The position numbers were made by a program, and so were the translations under genes. Shown here piece by piece: positions 42,530-51,745 of a stretch of 64,000 bases of DNA; the stretch's first letter is position 1; the number at the start of each line of letters is the position of its first letter. The DNA is from CAZMZW01 sp964571135 (GTDB lineage: Bacteria; Chloroflexota; Anaerolineae; Anaerolineales; Anaerolineaceae): assembly GCA_964571135.1 (NCBI GenBank), contig CAZMZW010000002.1:1-64000 (forward strand), given 5' to 3'. Under the pieces are notes generated by a model. The model ran no database searches. It was not told the DNA's origin and was given only the letters and a program-made list of their open reading frames with translations.

Positions 42530-43339
42530 TTAGCTTCTTTTGGAGGGATTCATCAATGATTTTATGCTTGCATGGGATTCAGGATCCAGCAAAGGCAGGC
42601 AGCGTCGGATAAACCTGATCACCTCAGTGTCATTTGTTCGGGTAAAGATGGAGCGTAAAAAAGCGGTTGTTTCCATCGCTGAATAATTATTCAGGGATTC
42701 AATCAATGAATATAGATCTCTTTGCAGTGCAGAATTAGGATTCAGCATAGCGGGTTCGATCAGAGGAAATATTTTCTCAATATTTGCAAACTTTGGATCA
42801 TTCAGGATCACCTGAAGTGCCCGCAATCCAATTTTTACAAATTCAACATTATCCAACCCGAGCCAGTGATGGATCAGATCTAACCATACCTCCATTTTTT
42901 CAGCTGCAAAAAGCCGATGGCAGGAATTAAGCAGCGCGGTTATTAGGTCATTATCTATTTCAGGATCCATCCAATTCCTTATCCGCTGAATTAATGGTTC
43001 TATTGGATGGGTTGGTAAACTCCCGAGCATAATTGATGCAATCAGGCGTGGTTCAAAATATTTATTTTTCCAGAGGGTATCCATTATTTGTGTGGCTGGA
43101 ACCGGCTTCACATCCGTAAGCTCAGAAAGACTTATCGAGAGCTGTTGTATGACCAATGCTGGTAAACGATACTCAGGGATCAGATGCCTAACTCCGCTCA
43201 GGTCGCCTGGTTTATAGTGTTGGTCGCTATACAGCTCCATCAGGGCTAGCACACTATGCAGGAAAATTGGCGGCTCTTCAAATTGGGTGGATATTGCGTT
43301 AATTTGAGCCTTAAGTTTGGAAAGCTCGGCTGCTGGCAT
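42530..43339 (-). CDS. HEAT-like repeat protein, function unknown
   Basis: The protein has 269 residues, almost entirely helical, with recurring pairs of amphipathic helices of about 35-40 residues. Examples are IASIMLGSLPTHPIEPLIQRI and FVKIGLRALQVILNDPK. This suggests an AlkD/HEAT-type solenoid. No catalytic residues can be identified, so I do not claim DNA-repair activity. It is 12 bases downstream of proS and probably cotranscribed. Confidence 0.6.
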   Translation of the reverse strand: MPAAELSKLKAQINAISTQFEEPPIFLHSVLALMELYSDQHYKPGDLSGVRHLIPEYRLPALVIQQLSISLSELTDVKPVPATQIMDTLWKNKYFEPRLIASIMLGSLPTHPIEPLIQRIRNWMDPEIDNDLITALLNSCHRLFAAEKMEVWLDLIHHWLGLDNVEFVKIGLRALQVILNDPKFANIEKIFPLIEPAMLNPNSALQRDLYSLIESLNNYSAMETTAFLRSIFTRTNDTEVIRFIRRCLPLLDPESHASIKSLMNPSKRS

Positions 43340-43351
43340 GATTAATACTTG

Positions 43352-44785
43352 TCAATAAGCACGGGCGAAATAAGCCTTTTCCGTTGCCGGTTTGCCACAA
43401 ACGATACATTTTCCCGAACCTTTTTCTTGATTCAGAGGAATGCAGCGTGTGGTTGCTTTGGTGTCTTCTTTTACCTTTAGTTCACAACCTGGGTCTCCGC
43501 ACCAGTAACTATAAGCCCAACCATTCTCAACCACTTTTTGGAGTTCGGCATAGGATTGCGGATCAAAAATATGGGCATCGCGGAATTGCTGTGCTTTTTC
43601 CAATAAATGAGAATGGATAGAATCGAGTTTCGTTTTTATCTCCTCCGCGAGGTTTGCCTGCAAAATGATGGATTTGCCCTCTTTGCCAGTGATATCTCTG
43701 CGGGCGACCACAACAGATGCATTCGCAACATCCTTAGGGCCGATCTCGATGCGCAGGGGAACGCCGCGTAATTCCCAATCGTTGAATTTAAAACCGGGGG
43801 TCAGTTCTGCCCGTTCATCAATTTTTACCCGGAAATCTTTAAGGGATTGGCCAACCCTGTTTACCGCTTCCATCACCAGGGCTTTTTCATCATCATTACG
43901 AAAAATAGGTACGATCACAGCCTGAATAGGTGCCAGGCGGGGCGGGAGAATTAGGCCTTGATCATCACCGTGGGTCATAATGATCGCACCGATAATGCGA
44001 GTGGAAAGTCCCCATGAAGTAGTCCAGCAGAACTGCTGGAGGTTATTTTGGTCCAAATATTGGATATTGAATGCTTTGGCAAAGTTTTGGCCAAGGTTAT
44101 GGGAAGTACCGGATTGAAGTGCGCGGGTATCACCCATCATGGCTTCAATGGTATAGGACATGGCTGCTCCAGCGAATTTTTCAGCGGTACTCTTACGACC
44201 CGGGATGACTGGAATGGCAGCTTCATTCACTGCGAAATCCGCATAAGTCTCCAGCATGCGAAGGGTTTCTTCCTGAGCTTCTTCGGCTGTGGCGTGAGCA
44301 GTATGACCTTCCTGCCAGTAGAATTCCAGGGTTCGTAGAAATAATCGCGTGCGTAATTCCCAGCGGACAACATTAGCCCACTGGTTGATCAGGATCGGTA
44401 AATCACGGTAAGATTTGATCCATTTAGAGTACATATGGCCAATGATGGTTTCAGAGGTGGGACGGACGACCAGGGGTTCTTCCAGTGTTTGACCTCCACC
44501 GATTGTGACAACTGCCAGTTCGGGAGAAAAGCCTTCCACATGTTCTTTTTCTTTTTCCAAAAATGACATAGGAATAAAAAGCGGAAAAGCAGCATTGACA
44601 TGGCCGCTGGCTTTGAATCGTTTATCCAGCGCCAGTTGGATATTTTCCCAAATTGCCCATCCATACGGACGGACTACCATGCATCCGCGTACGGGTGCAT
44701 AATCAGCCAATTCTGCACGTTGGATTACCTGGTTGTACCATTCAGAAAAATTATCCTTACGGTTGGGCAGCTTCTCGTTTTCCAT
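43352..44785 (-). CDS. proS: Prolyl-tRNA synthetase, archaeal/eukaryal type
   Basis: The enzyme charges tRNA-Pro. The protein has 477 residues with class II motifs, including VRPTSETIIGHMYSKWI and RWELRTRLFLRTLEFYWQEGHTAHAT, and a TSWGLSTRIIGAIIMTHGDDQGL motif 3. It lacks the inserted editing domain of the common bacterial ProS. It ends with a zinc-type C-domain (CGDPGCELK then CIVCGKP) and a terminal tyrosine (AYFARAY). It is therefore the archaeal/eukaryal form seen in some bacteria. Confidence 0.94.
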   Translation of the reverse strand: MENEKLPNRKDNFSEWYNQVIQRAELADYAPVRGCMVVRPYGWAIWENIQLALDKRFKASGHVNAAFPLFIPMSFLEKEKEHVEGFSPELAVVTIGGGQTLEEPLVVRPTSETIIGHMYSKWIKSYRDLPILINQWANVVRWELRTRLFLRTLEFYWQEGHTAHATAEEAQEETLRMLETYADFAVNEAAIPVIPGRKSTAEKFAGAAMSYTIEAMMGDTRALQSGTSHNLGQNFAKAFNIQYLDQNNLQQFCWTTSWGLSTRIIGAIIMTHGDDQGLILPPRLAPIQAVIVPIFRNDDEKALVMEAVNRVGQSLKDFRVKIDERAELTPGFKFNDWELRGVPLRIEIGPKDVANASVVVARRDITGKEGKSIILQANLAEEIKTKLDSIHSHLLEKAQQFRDAHIFDPQSYAELQKVVENGWAYSYWCGDPGCELKVKEDTKATTRCIPLNQEKGSGKCIVCGKPATEKAYFARAY

Positions 44786-44838
44786 AGCATTTCCTGTTGT
44801 TTTTAGTGATGGAGTAATTCTACTTTATAGTGTTTGGA

Positions 44839-45387
44839 TCATTTCGATGTTTTGAAAAAATCATTAACCCTTTGAACTGCATCCTCAACATTGGGCGAAA
44901 AAACGAGATGGGCGCGGTCATGCTCTGAAATATAATTACCCATTGTCGAATAGAAACTAGCGAAAACCGATTCCCATCCTTGACCAACCAGGATGATTGG
45001 ATGTGAAGGTAAAATACCAATAATCTGGTGGTTCCATAGCATACTGATTTCCGCCAAAGTGCCAGCACCGCCTGGCATGGCTATTCCCAGGTCACAATGT
45101 TCCAGTAGAGACCAGAGGCGTTCACGCAGGGTGGGTAATTTCCATTCTTCATTTACCCATTGATTGGCACTCACATGTCTCCAATCTTCCAACTCCTTAC
45201 AGGTAACGCCAATCACGTGTCCTCCCTTTTCTGCAGCACCGCGCGAAACTGCTTCCATAATTCCCATGTATCCACCGGTAAGAACCGTGTGACCACTTTC
45301 TGCAAGTAATTGACCTAAAAGAATTCCTTGCTGATAAACGGCATCACCAAGCTGTGGTTGTGCACCGCCAAATATCGTAATTTTCAT
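44839..45387 (-). CDS. LOG-family Rossmann protein
   Basis: The protein has 182 residues. The family signatures are GGYMGIMEAVSRGA (about 39-52) and PGGAGTLAEISMLW (about 104-117), matching the PGGxGTxxE motif of LOG/YvdD proteins. Characterised members are nucleoside-monophosphate phosphoribohydrolases, often mis-annotated as lysine decarboxylases. The ATG overlaps the stop of the short upstream gene (TAATG). Confidence 0.85.
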   Translation of the reverse strand: MKITIFGGAQPQLGDAVYQQGILLGQLLAESGHTVLTGGYMGIMEAVSRGAAEKGGHVIGVTCKELEDWRHVSANQWVNEEWKLPTLRERLWSLLEHCDLGIAMPGGAGTLAEISMLWNHQIIGILPSHPIILVGQGWESVFASFYSTMGNYISEHDRAHLVFSPNVEDAVQRVNDFFKTSK

Positions 45388-45638
45388 TATTTCTTATTTC
45401 CTTTTGTGATTTCTTCTATTGCCTGTAATGCGATTTGGGCTGACTTCTTTTGTTCTGGATGCCAGCCGTCTTCGCTTGTCATTCGATTCAAATGCTCGAT
45501 CACTGAAATACGATCGGACTGATTAAGATGTTGAAATGATGTTTTTATTTGCTCAATTTCACGAGATAAAAGATTATCCCATAATTGTTCAACGGACAAA
45601 GGATCATTTTTTTCATTTTTATTTTGCAGGCTTATCAT
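45387..45638 (-). CDS. Small hypothetical protein coupled to the LOG gene
   Basis: From ATG 45638 the protein has 83 residues, charged and helical, with no membrane segment and no family I recognise. The frame stays open upstream into the fusA-like gene. That part passes through a terminator hairpin and is rejected; a GTG at 45668 is another possible start. The one-base stop/start overlap with the next gene supports that it is translated. Confidence 0.5.
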   Translation of the reverse strand: MISLQNKNEKNDPLSVEQLWDNLLSREIEQIKTSFQHLNQSDRISVIEHLNRMTSEDGWHPEQKKSAQIALQAIEEITKGNKK

Positions 45639-45680
45639 ATTCCAATAATTTGAGAGATCAATATTCACAAACCTTGGAAT

Positions 45681-45715
45681 AAAACAAGAGCTGGGAGAAA
45701 CCCAGCTCTTGTTTT
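45681..45715 (-). terminator. Terminator after the EF-G-like gene
   Basis: AAAACAAGAGCTGGG (45681-45695) pairs with CCCAGCTCTTGTTTT (45701-45715) around a five-base loop: a 15-base perfect stem. It lies 15 bases after the EF-G-like stop on the - strand and is flanked by T residues in both directions. It is a very strong intrinsic terminator. Confidence 0.88.
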
Positions 45716-45729
45716 TAATAAAATAGCTT

Positions 45730-47802
45730 CTATTCTTCTTTCTTTTCAGCCAATTCCTTTTGGCGGGCATCCACGATAGTTTGGGTGATATGAGCTGGGA
45801 CAACCTCATAGTGGGAAGATTGCATTTCAAAAATACCACGACCGCCTGTTAGGGAACGCAGATTGGTGGTATAACGCAGCATTTCAGACAGGGGAACCTT
45901 GGCAGAAACAGTGGAATGACCTTTTTCGGTTTCCATGCCGGCCACACGCGCACGACGGGTATTCATATCACCAAGGATATCACCCATATTCTCTTCAGGA
46001 ACGATTACCTTGACATCCATGATGGGTTCGAGCAATACCGGTCCAGCTTCTTTGAAAGCGATCTTAAACGCTTCACGTCCGGCAATTTCGAAAGCGATCG
46101 GTTTGGAATCGACAGGGTGCATCTTGCCATCATAAACAGAGGCTTTAATTCCTGAAATGGTGAATCCAGCCAGGATGCCTTCCTTCATCACGCTGCGAAT
46201 CCCTTTTTCAATGGCAGGCATATAGTTGCCTGAGATTGAGCCGCCAAAAACATCGTTGACAAATTCAAGATCAATGTCTTTTACCGATTCAACCCGCAGC
46301 CAAACCTCGCCAAATTGACCTGAACCCCCTGACTGTTTTTTGTGTCGATGCATACCCTCACCTTTTTTAGTGATGGTTTCGCGGTAAGGGACGCGGGGTA
46401 ATTCGGTCAATAAATTAACCTGGAATTTTTTCTCAGCGCGGCGGATGGCTACATCTATATGCTGATCACCCATTCCCTTAAGAATGGTTTGATTGGTGGC
46501 ATGTTCCTGCTGCCAGGAAAGCGTCAAATCTTCTTCGCAAAGGCGGGTCAGGGCAGGTGTGATCTTGGTGGAATCTGCCTGGGTCTTAGGCATGATGGCA
46601 ACCTGATAGAGAGCGTTGGGATATTGAGGAGCAGGTAATACCAATGGATGTGTTTTATCACATAGAGTATTGCCAGTGGCAGTAACAGATAACTTGGCAA
46701 CCACCCCAATATCACCGCTGTGAATGGTTGAGACCGCAATGGTTTCCTTGCCCCGTGGAATGAAGACCGCGCCCAAGCGTTCTTCAGCTTCCTTAACCGA
46801 ATTCCAAAGGCGGGTATCACCTTTTAACATTCCCGAAATGATTTTGAAGTAGGTCTGTTTACCGACAAAAGGATCAGCGGTTGTTTTCCAGACATATACT
46901 GCCAAGGGTCCGGAATCTGATGTAGTAAGAGTCTCATCCCCATTTTTTCCTTTGGCGATGACCGAAGGATGTTCGCCAGCAGAGGGAAGAAGGTTAACCA
47001 TTGCATCCAATAATAGTGCCACTCCTTTTTCCGATCCGCCACCAGTTACAAAGACCGGGACAAAAGACCGGTTGTGAACAACAGCGGTCAGCCCTTTGAC
47101 GATTTCCTCGGAGGATAATTCGCCCTTTTCAAGATATTTTTCAAGTAATGTATCATCCCCTTCCGCAGCCGCTTCGACCAAAGCAGAATGCCCTTCTTTG
47201 GCTGCAGTCAGCAAATCAGCTGGAATTTCTTCTGCTGTTTTTCCGTTGCCCTTATAAGCTTTCATGGTCAAAAAATCGATTACACCTTGAAAATTTTGCT
47301 TTTCTCCCCAGGGCATTTGCACAGGGATTAAACGTATTTCGGAATATTCCTGTACGCTGGTCAGGGTTTTCTGGAAGTTGGCGTTTTCGCGATCCATTTT
47401 ATTGATCACCAAAAAACGGGGTAATTGAAATTTATCGCAATAATTCCAGGCGATTTCTGTGCCCACTTCCAGACCAGAAACAGCATCAACCATAACAATT
47501 GCACTTTCAACTACGCTGAGTGCTGAAATGACTTCGCCCACAAAATCGGTATACCCGGGTGTATCCAGTAAATTGATCTTTGTATCCTTGTATTCAAAGG
47601 GAATTACAGAAGAATACAGCGAAATCCTCCGCCGAATTTCTTCATCATCAAAATCTGAGATCGTATTGCCTTCTTCGATTTTCCCCACCCTGGTGGTTGC
47701 GCCGGTGTAATGTAGAAATGCTTCAGTGAGAATGGTCTTGCCCGCGCTGCTGTGCGAGACCAGGGCGATGTTGCGGATATTGGTTGTGCTATATTCTTTC
47801 AT
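45730..47802 (-). CDS. Elongation factor G-like GTPase (EF-G paralogue)
   Basis: This is a translational GTPase with the EF-G domain order, 690 residues. The P-loop is SHSSAGKT (16-23), G3 is DTPGYTD (80-86) and G4 is NKMD (134-137). Canonical EF-G has AHIDAGKT and DTPGHVDF. Here the catalytic His is Tyr84, as in the FusA2/EF-G-II type paralogues. Domain IV-V regions include QSGGSGQFGEVWLR and MGDILGDMNTRRARV. The true fusA is expected upstream of tuf, outside the window. The role is unknown; paralogues of this type are generally non-essential or act in recycling or stress. Confidence 0.88.
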   Translation of the reverse strand: MKEYSTTNIRNIALVSHSSAGKTILTEAFLHYTGATTRVGKIEEGNTISDFDDEEIRRRISLYSSVIPFEYKDTKINLLDTPGYTDFVGEVISALSVVESAIVMVDAVSGLEVGTEIAWNYCDKFQLPRFLVINKMDRENANFQKTLTSVQEYSEIRLIPVQMPWGEKQNFQGVIDFLTMKAYKGNGKTAEEIPADLLTAAKEGHSALVEAAAEGDDTLLEKYLEKGELSSEEIVKGLTAVVHNRSFVPVFVTGGGSEKGVALLLDAMVNLLPSAGEHPSVIAKGKNGDETLTTSDSGPLAVYVWKTTADPFVGKQTYFKIISGMLKGDTRLWNSVKEAEERLGAVFIPRGKETIAVSTIHSGDIGVVAKLSVTATGNTLCDKTHPLVLPAPQYPNALYQVAIMPKTQADSTKITPALTRLCEEDLTLSWQQEHATNQTILKGMGDQHIDVAIRRAEKKFQVNLLTELPRVPYRETITKKGEGMHRHKKQSGGSGQFGEVWLRVESVKDIDLEFVNDVFGGSISGNYMPAIEKGIRSVMKEGILAGFTISGIKASVYDGKMHPVDSKPIAFEIAGREAFKIAFKEAGPVLLEPIMDVKVIVPEENMGDILGDMNTRRARVAGMETEKGHSTVSAKVPLSEMLRYTTNLRSLTGGRGIFEMQSSHYEVVPAHITQTIVDARQKELAEKKEE

Positions 47803-47938
47803 TAATGGTGGCCCTTCCTTATGGGATTTTCATTCAATCGTGCAATTTTACGAGGGATAGCCGTTCTTGTCAAAGAAAACTTGGAATTTTTCACTAAGTT
47901 GAAGAATTATATAATCCTGGAGTAAACTTGGACTTTAA

Positions 47939-48505
47939 ATGGCAGAACTGGTACGTTGGATCTCTTTTAATTTACGATATTTGGGCAAACCACCCTGGGA
48001 TACTAAAGAATCACCACCCGAATTAATAGATTTTATTGCCCATCATCCTGCAGGGAAAGCATTGGATCTGGGATGCGGAACTGGAACTAATCTGGTGGCC
48101 CTGGCCCAGGCTAGCTGGAAAGTGTGCGGTGTGGATTTCATTTGGTTAGCTGTACTAAAAGCCAGGAATAGATTAAAGAAGGTCGGGATTACAAATGGAG
48201 TTTTTTGTGGAGATGTAGTAAGAATTGATTTTATTAATCAAAAATTTGATCTGATCCTGGATATTGGCTGTTATCACGGATTATCCAAAAATCAGAAGGA
48301 AAGATATCGACAAAATCTTGACCGATTTTTAAATCACAAAGGGTCCTTTTTAATTTATGCCTATCTTCAACAGGAGTCGCACAACTTTGGATTTAGTGAA
48401 GAAGATTTTACATCTCTTGGCAAGCTATTTCAAATCAAATGGCGCAAGGATGGGATCGGCCGATTTGAACGGCCGAGTGCCTGGATGCAATTCGATAGAG
48501 ATTAA
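47939..48505 (+). CDS. Class I SAM-dependent methyltransferase
   Basis: The protein has 188 residues. Motif I is ALDLGCGTGTNLVALA (about 41-56), preceded by PPWDTKESPPELIDFI, an arrangement seen in TehB/thiopurine-type small methyltransferases. The acceptor is unknown. A TATAAT at 47910-47915 lies upstream without a clear -35. It converges with the nucleotidyltransferase gene, only four bases apart, and no terminator is visible there. Confidence 0.83.
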   Translation: MAELVRWISFNLRYLGKPPWDTKESPPELIDFIAHHPAGKALDLGCGTGTNLVALAQASWKVCGVDFIWLAVLKARNRLKKVGITNGVFCGDVVRIDFINQKFDLILDIGCYHGLSKNQKERYRQNLDRFLNHKGSFLIYAYLQQESHNFGFSEEDFTSLGKLFQIKWRKDGIGRFERPSAWMQFDRD

Positions 48506-48509
48506 ACGA

Positions 48510-49847
48510 TTAAGGAATATTTTTCAGAAGAACCTTTAGAAGGGCAATTTCCTCTTCCCTGGTTTTCACTTCTCCATCCAACCAGGCATTCCGTAAAGTA
48601 GTGAGAATATTTCGATAAACAGGTCCTGGCGAAATACCTAATCGGATCAAAGTTGATCCATTGGTGAATGGCTCGATTTTTTTCCACTTAAACAGAAATT
48701 GATGTATCAATTTTCGCCAGGTTTCTTGCGGAGCTAATAAGGAAATTGTGTATAGTACCACTACTGGAGTTTTCTCTAAACGTCGAGCGATTTTGCTAGG
48801 TTTAAATAGCAATAAATGGGGAAATTCAATCAGGAGAGAATTGCTTTGTGATAAGGCAGTTCGAAAGACAGCAGAAAGATGCAATCTTTTTGCGATTGAA
48901 TTGACTTGATTAGGAGGTATCACTGAAAAGAGTATCAGATAGGCGAGGAAATATTTCACCGGAATATTTCCCATCATATCAGGCAATTCCCACTTTTTGT
49001 CGATTGGATCATGGAGTGCTTTATTCAGTGGTTGAGAGTATTCATCCTTCCAGAAAAAATCAGGATGAATACTGGATAGTATGTCTAATTCCTGAAGGCG
49101 GTGAAATATCTCAGCTGCGTGGTTTCCGCTCAGGATTAGATCAATCTCATGGCGGATGCGGTCACCCGAAACCTCATAGAGGAGTGGGCGGGAATCTTTA
49201 AGCAGCTGCAGGGTTTGTTTTTCAATTATAAAATTCAGGCGTTGTTCAAAACGGACACCACGGAAAATCCGGGTGGGATCATCCACAAATGAAAGTGGAT
49301 GCAACACGCGGATAAGACCATACTTTAGGTCATTCAATCCTTCCCAGAAATCGTACAATTCACCATAATGAATACCATCCAGTCGGATGGCCATGGTATT
49401 AATAGTAAAATCCCGCCGCTGTAAATCCTGTTTGATGTCGCCTTTTTCCACAGTCGGGAGTGCGGTGGGGTAATTATAGGATTCAGATCGAGCACTGATT
49501 AAATCTATGGTTGAGGGTAACTTTGATGGAGAATGTAATTTTGGTTTCAGTTGAGAAAAAAGATGCTTTTTCTCAACGTCATTAATAGTCCATTTCGCTG
49601 TACCAAATTGGTGGTGGATTGTGGCTTTGCCGCCATACCTGGTAATGAGCTTGCGTGTCAGCGAAATTGCATCTCCTTCAATAACAAAATCTAAATCCTG
49701 GCTGGATTGTTCCAGGAGAATATCACGCACCGGACCACCAACCAGGTAAATGGGCATATTGTTTTTTTCGGCTAATGTGGAAATTAATTTGATAATTGTT
49801 AGCCTGGCAGATGGCAGGTTCTTTTCCAAGTTAGATGAAAGATTCAA
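48510..49847 (-). CDS. CCA-adding/poly(A) polymerase family nucleotidyltransferase
   Basis: The enzyme family adds CCA to tRNA ends, or A residues. The protein has 445 residues. The active-site region is YLVGGPVRDILL, then DLDFVIEGDA with the metal-binding DxD. RRDFTINTMA and DDPTRIFRGVRFEQRL provide the neck and nucleotide-selection motifs. The C-terminal 180 residues are helical and not obviously conserved. Whether it is a CCA-adding, A-adding or poly(A) enzyme cannot be settled by eye. Confidence 0.87.
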   Translation of the reverse strand: MNLSSNLEKNLPSARLTIIKLISTLAEKNNMPIYLVGGPVRDILLEQSSQDLDFVIEGDAISLTRKLITRYGGKATIHHQFGTAKWTINDVEKKHLFSQLKPKLHSPSKLPSTIDLISARSESYNYPTALPTVEKGDIKQDLQRRDFTINTMAIRLDGIHYGELYDFWEGLNDLKYGLIRVLHPLSFVDDPTRIFRGVRFEQRLNFIIEKQTLQLLKDSRPLLYEVSGDRIRHEIDLILSGNHAAEIFHRLQELDILSSIHPDFFWKDEYSQPLNKALHDPIDKKWELPDMMGNIPVKYFLAYLILFSVIPPNQVNSIAKRLHLSAVFRTALSQSNSLLIEFPHLLLFKPSKIARRLEKTPVVVLYTISLLAPQETWRKLIHQFLFKWKKIEPFTNGSTLIRLGISPGPVYRNILTTLRNAWLDGEVKTREEEIALLKVLLKNIP

Positions 49848-49995
49848 TTTAAGAATTCTCCCATTCTGGTTGCTACCGTGTCAATGTCGAATTGCCCTTA
49901 GGGCGTAATCAACCACATGATTTTATTCTATCTTAATTCAATTCTAGGATCAGGATGCGTTTTTCATTGATCAGATACAGGCTTTGATCTCATAA

Positions 49996-50001
49996 TATAA
50001 T
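49996..50001 (+). promoter_or_regulatory. Possible -10 box for the MoeB/ThiF gene
   Basis: A perfect TATAAT lies 25 bases before ATG 50027, with no convincing -35 hexamer at the right distance. It sits in the 179-base divergent gap with the nucleotidyltransferase. The rest of that gap holds a short GCCC-TTA-GGGC dyad and nothing else I can name. Confidence 0.35.
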
Positions 50002-50026
50002 GAGGACTGGAATTGAATGAGGTAAT

Positions 50027-50788
50027 ATGGACACGAATTTATCCCATGATGAATTAATCCGCTATGCGCGGAATATTAAAATCCCATCTGTCGGGGAAGC
50101 GGGACAGAAGAAATTAAAAGCTTCATCGGTGTTGATTATTGGTGTGGGTGGTCTGGGGTCTGCCTCTGCGTTATACCTAGCTGCGGCAGGTATCGGCAGG
50201 TTGGGACTGGTGGATGACGATTGCGTGGAATTGTCGAACCTCAACCGCCAGGTGATCCATGACTCGACCCGAATTGGTATGCCAAAAGTGGAATCAGCGC
50301 AAAAACGGTTGACTGACCTTAACCCGGAAGTGAAAACTAATATCTATCCACGTCGTTTTTCGCAGCAGAATGCTGCTGAAATCATTAATCAATATTCGAT
50401 AGTTGTGGATGGCACGGATAATTTTGAAACACGTTATCAGATCAATAAGATCTGCGTGGAAAACCGAAAGCCCTATGTTTATGGGGCTGTTTTTCAATTT
50501 AGCGGCCAGGTGAGTGTCTTCGATGCCAAGAGTGGTCCTTGTTTTCAATGTGTTTTTCATGAGATTCCGCCTAATGAAGTGATAGCTGCCAATAAAGGTC
50601 CTGGCGTGATAGGCGCTTTACCTGGAACAATCGCTACGATTCAGACTGTAGAGGTTGTTAAACTGATTCTGGGGGTTGGTAAGCCACTAATTGGACGTCT
50701 TCTTCTGGTGGATGAATTGGATATGAAGTTTAACGAGATCATTGTAAAAAAGGATCCAAATTGCCCAATCTGCAAAAAAGTATATTAG
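50027..50788 (+). CDS. MoeB/ThiF-type sulfur-carrier adenylyltransferase
   Basis: E1-like enzymes of this group adenylate the C-terminal Gly-Gly of MoaD or ThiS. The protein has 253 residues with the nucleotide loop GVGGLGS (about 39-45), DDDCVELSNLNRQVIHD and DGTDNFETRYQIN. Two Cys pairs, CFQC and CPIC, form the structural zinc site. It has no C-terminal rhodanese domain. No moaD, thiS or other cofactor genes are adjacent, so the partner is not known. Confidence 0.9.
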   Translation: MDTNLSHDELIRYARNIKIPSVGEAGQKKLKASSVLIIGVGGLGSASALYLAAAGIGRLGLVDDDCVELSNLNRQVIHDSTRIGMPKVESAQKRLTDLNPEVKTNIYPRRFSQQNAAEIINQYSIVVDGTDNFETRYQINKICVENRKPYVYGAVFQFSGQVSVFDAKSGPCFQCVFHEIPPNEVIAANKGPGVIGALPGTIATIQTVEVVKLILGVGKPLIGRLLLVDELDMKFNEIIVKKDPNCPICKKVY

Positions 50789-51636
50789 GTAGTCAAAAAC
50801 CGCATTGTTTAATGGTGGTGCTGGCTCATCCGGATGATGAATCCTTTGGTATGGGGGGTACTTTAGCCTGGTATGCCAGCCAGGGCGTGAAAGTGCGCTT
50901 GGTATGTGCCACTCGGGGGGAAGTAGGCGAAGTAGAACCGGATTTATTACAGGGCCATAAAACCGTTGCAGACCTACGTGTGCATGAATTATCCTGTGCT
51001 GCCCAAAAACTCGGCTTAGCTTCAGTGGATTATCTTGGATATTGTGATTCTGGAATGCAGGGATCCACTGATAATAAAAATCCAAAATCACTTTACCAGG
51101 CTCCGCTTAATAAAGTGGCTGAAAAAATTGCAGTTCTTATAAAAAAATACAAACCCCAGGTCATGATCACTTTCGACCCGGCTGGTGGATACCTCCATCC
51201 AGATCATATTGCTGCCAATCGGGCTGCTGAAAAAGCATTCTTCATGGTACAGAAAACGAGTTCAAAACAAGCAGCTGCTTATACGCCGCAAAAACTTTAT
51301 TTTCATACCATGCCTGTTGGGGTTTTTAAGTATGCCGTTAAACTGATGCCCATTCTTGGAATGAATCCGCATCAGTTTGGCAAGAATAAAGATATTGATC
51401 TGACGAAAATCGTCGCTAGAGAATTTCCGACGCATGCTCGTATCAATTATCGTTCTGTGTCTGACCTCCGCAGCCAGGCAGCAGCCTGTCATGCCAGCCA
51501 GGGTGGCGGGCGATCTACTAACTTATTTTTGCAAACTTTACAAAAATTATTTGGGAGTAATGATACTTTTATGCGTGCTTATCCATTGCCAGTAAAAGGT
51601 CACATTGAAAAAGATTTATTCGAGGGAATTCTATAG
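50761..51636 (+). CDS. PIG-L/LmbE-family deacetylase
   Basis: This is a zinc-dependent N-acetylglucosaminyl deacetylase-like protein, 291 residues. The zinc motif AHPDDE is at about residues 22-27 and the second ligand region is HPDH (YLHPDHIAANRAA). TTG 50761 is chosen because AAGGA lies six bases upstream. ATG 50812 would start only three residues before the zinc motif and has no ribosome-binding site. The gene overlaps moeB/thiF by 28 bases. The substrate is unknown; related enzymes act on amino-sugar conjugates such as mycothiol or bacillithiol precursors. Confidence 0.85.
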   Translation: MPNLQKSILGSQKPHCLMVVLAHPDDESFGMGGTLAWYASQGVKVRLVCATRGEVGEVEPDLLQGHKTVADLRVHELSCAAQKLGLASVDYLGYCDSGMQGSTDNKNPKSLYQAPLNKVAEKIAVLIKKYKPQVMITFDPAGGYLHPDHIAANRAAEKAFFMVQKTSSKQAAAYTPQKLYFHTMPVGVFKYAVKLMPILGMNPHQFGKNKDIDLTKIVAREFPTHARINYRSVSDLRSQAAACHASQGGGRSTNLFLQTLQKLFGSNDTFMRAYPLPVKGHIEKDLFEGIL

Positions 51637-51711
51637 AAAAGGGGAAAGATTAGACCTAAAACAGAATGATTGTTGATCCATTTAATTTAGATAACTTCTT
51701 TTGAACAAAAG

Positions 51712-51737
51712 AAAATCAAAAAAGCTTGATTTTTTTT
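51712..51737 (+). terminator. Terminator after the PIG-L gene
   Basis: AAAATCAA (51712-51719) pairs with TTGATTTT (51726-51733) around a six-base loop and is followed by four more T residues. It lies between convergent genes and fits an intrinsic terminator for the + strand unit. Confidence 0.6.
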
Positions 51738-51745
51738 GCTGCTGA

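Noticed and set aside
45639..45839. Longer N-terminus for the 83-residue protein
   Set aside because: It would pass through a 15-base-pair terminator and overlap the EF-G-like coding end.
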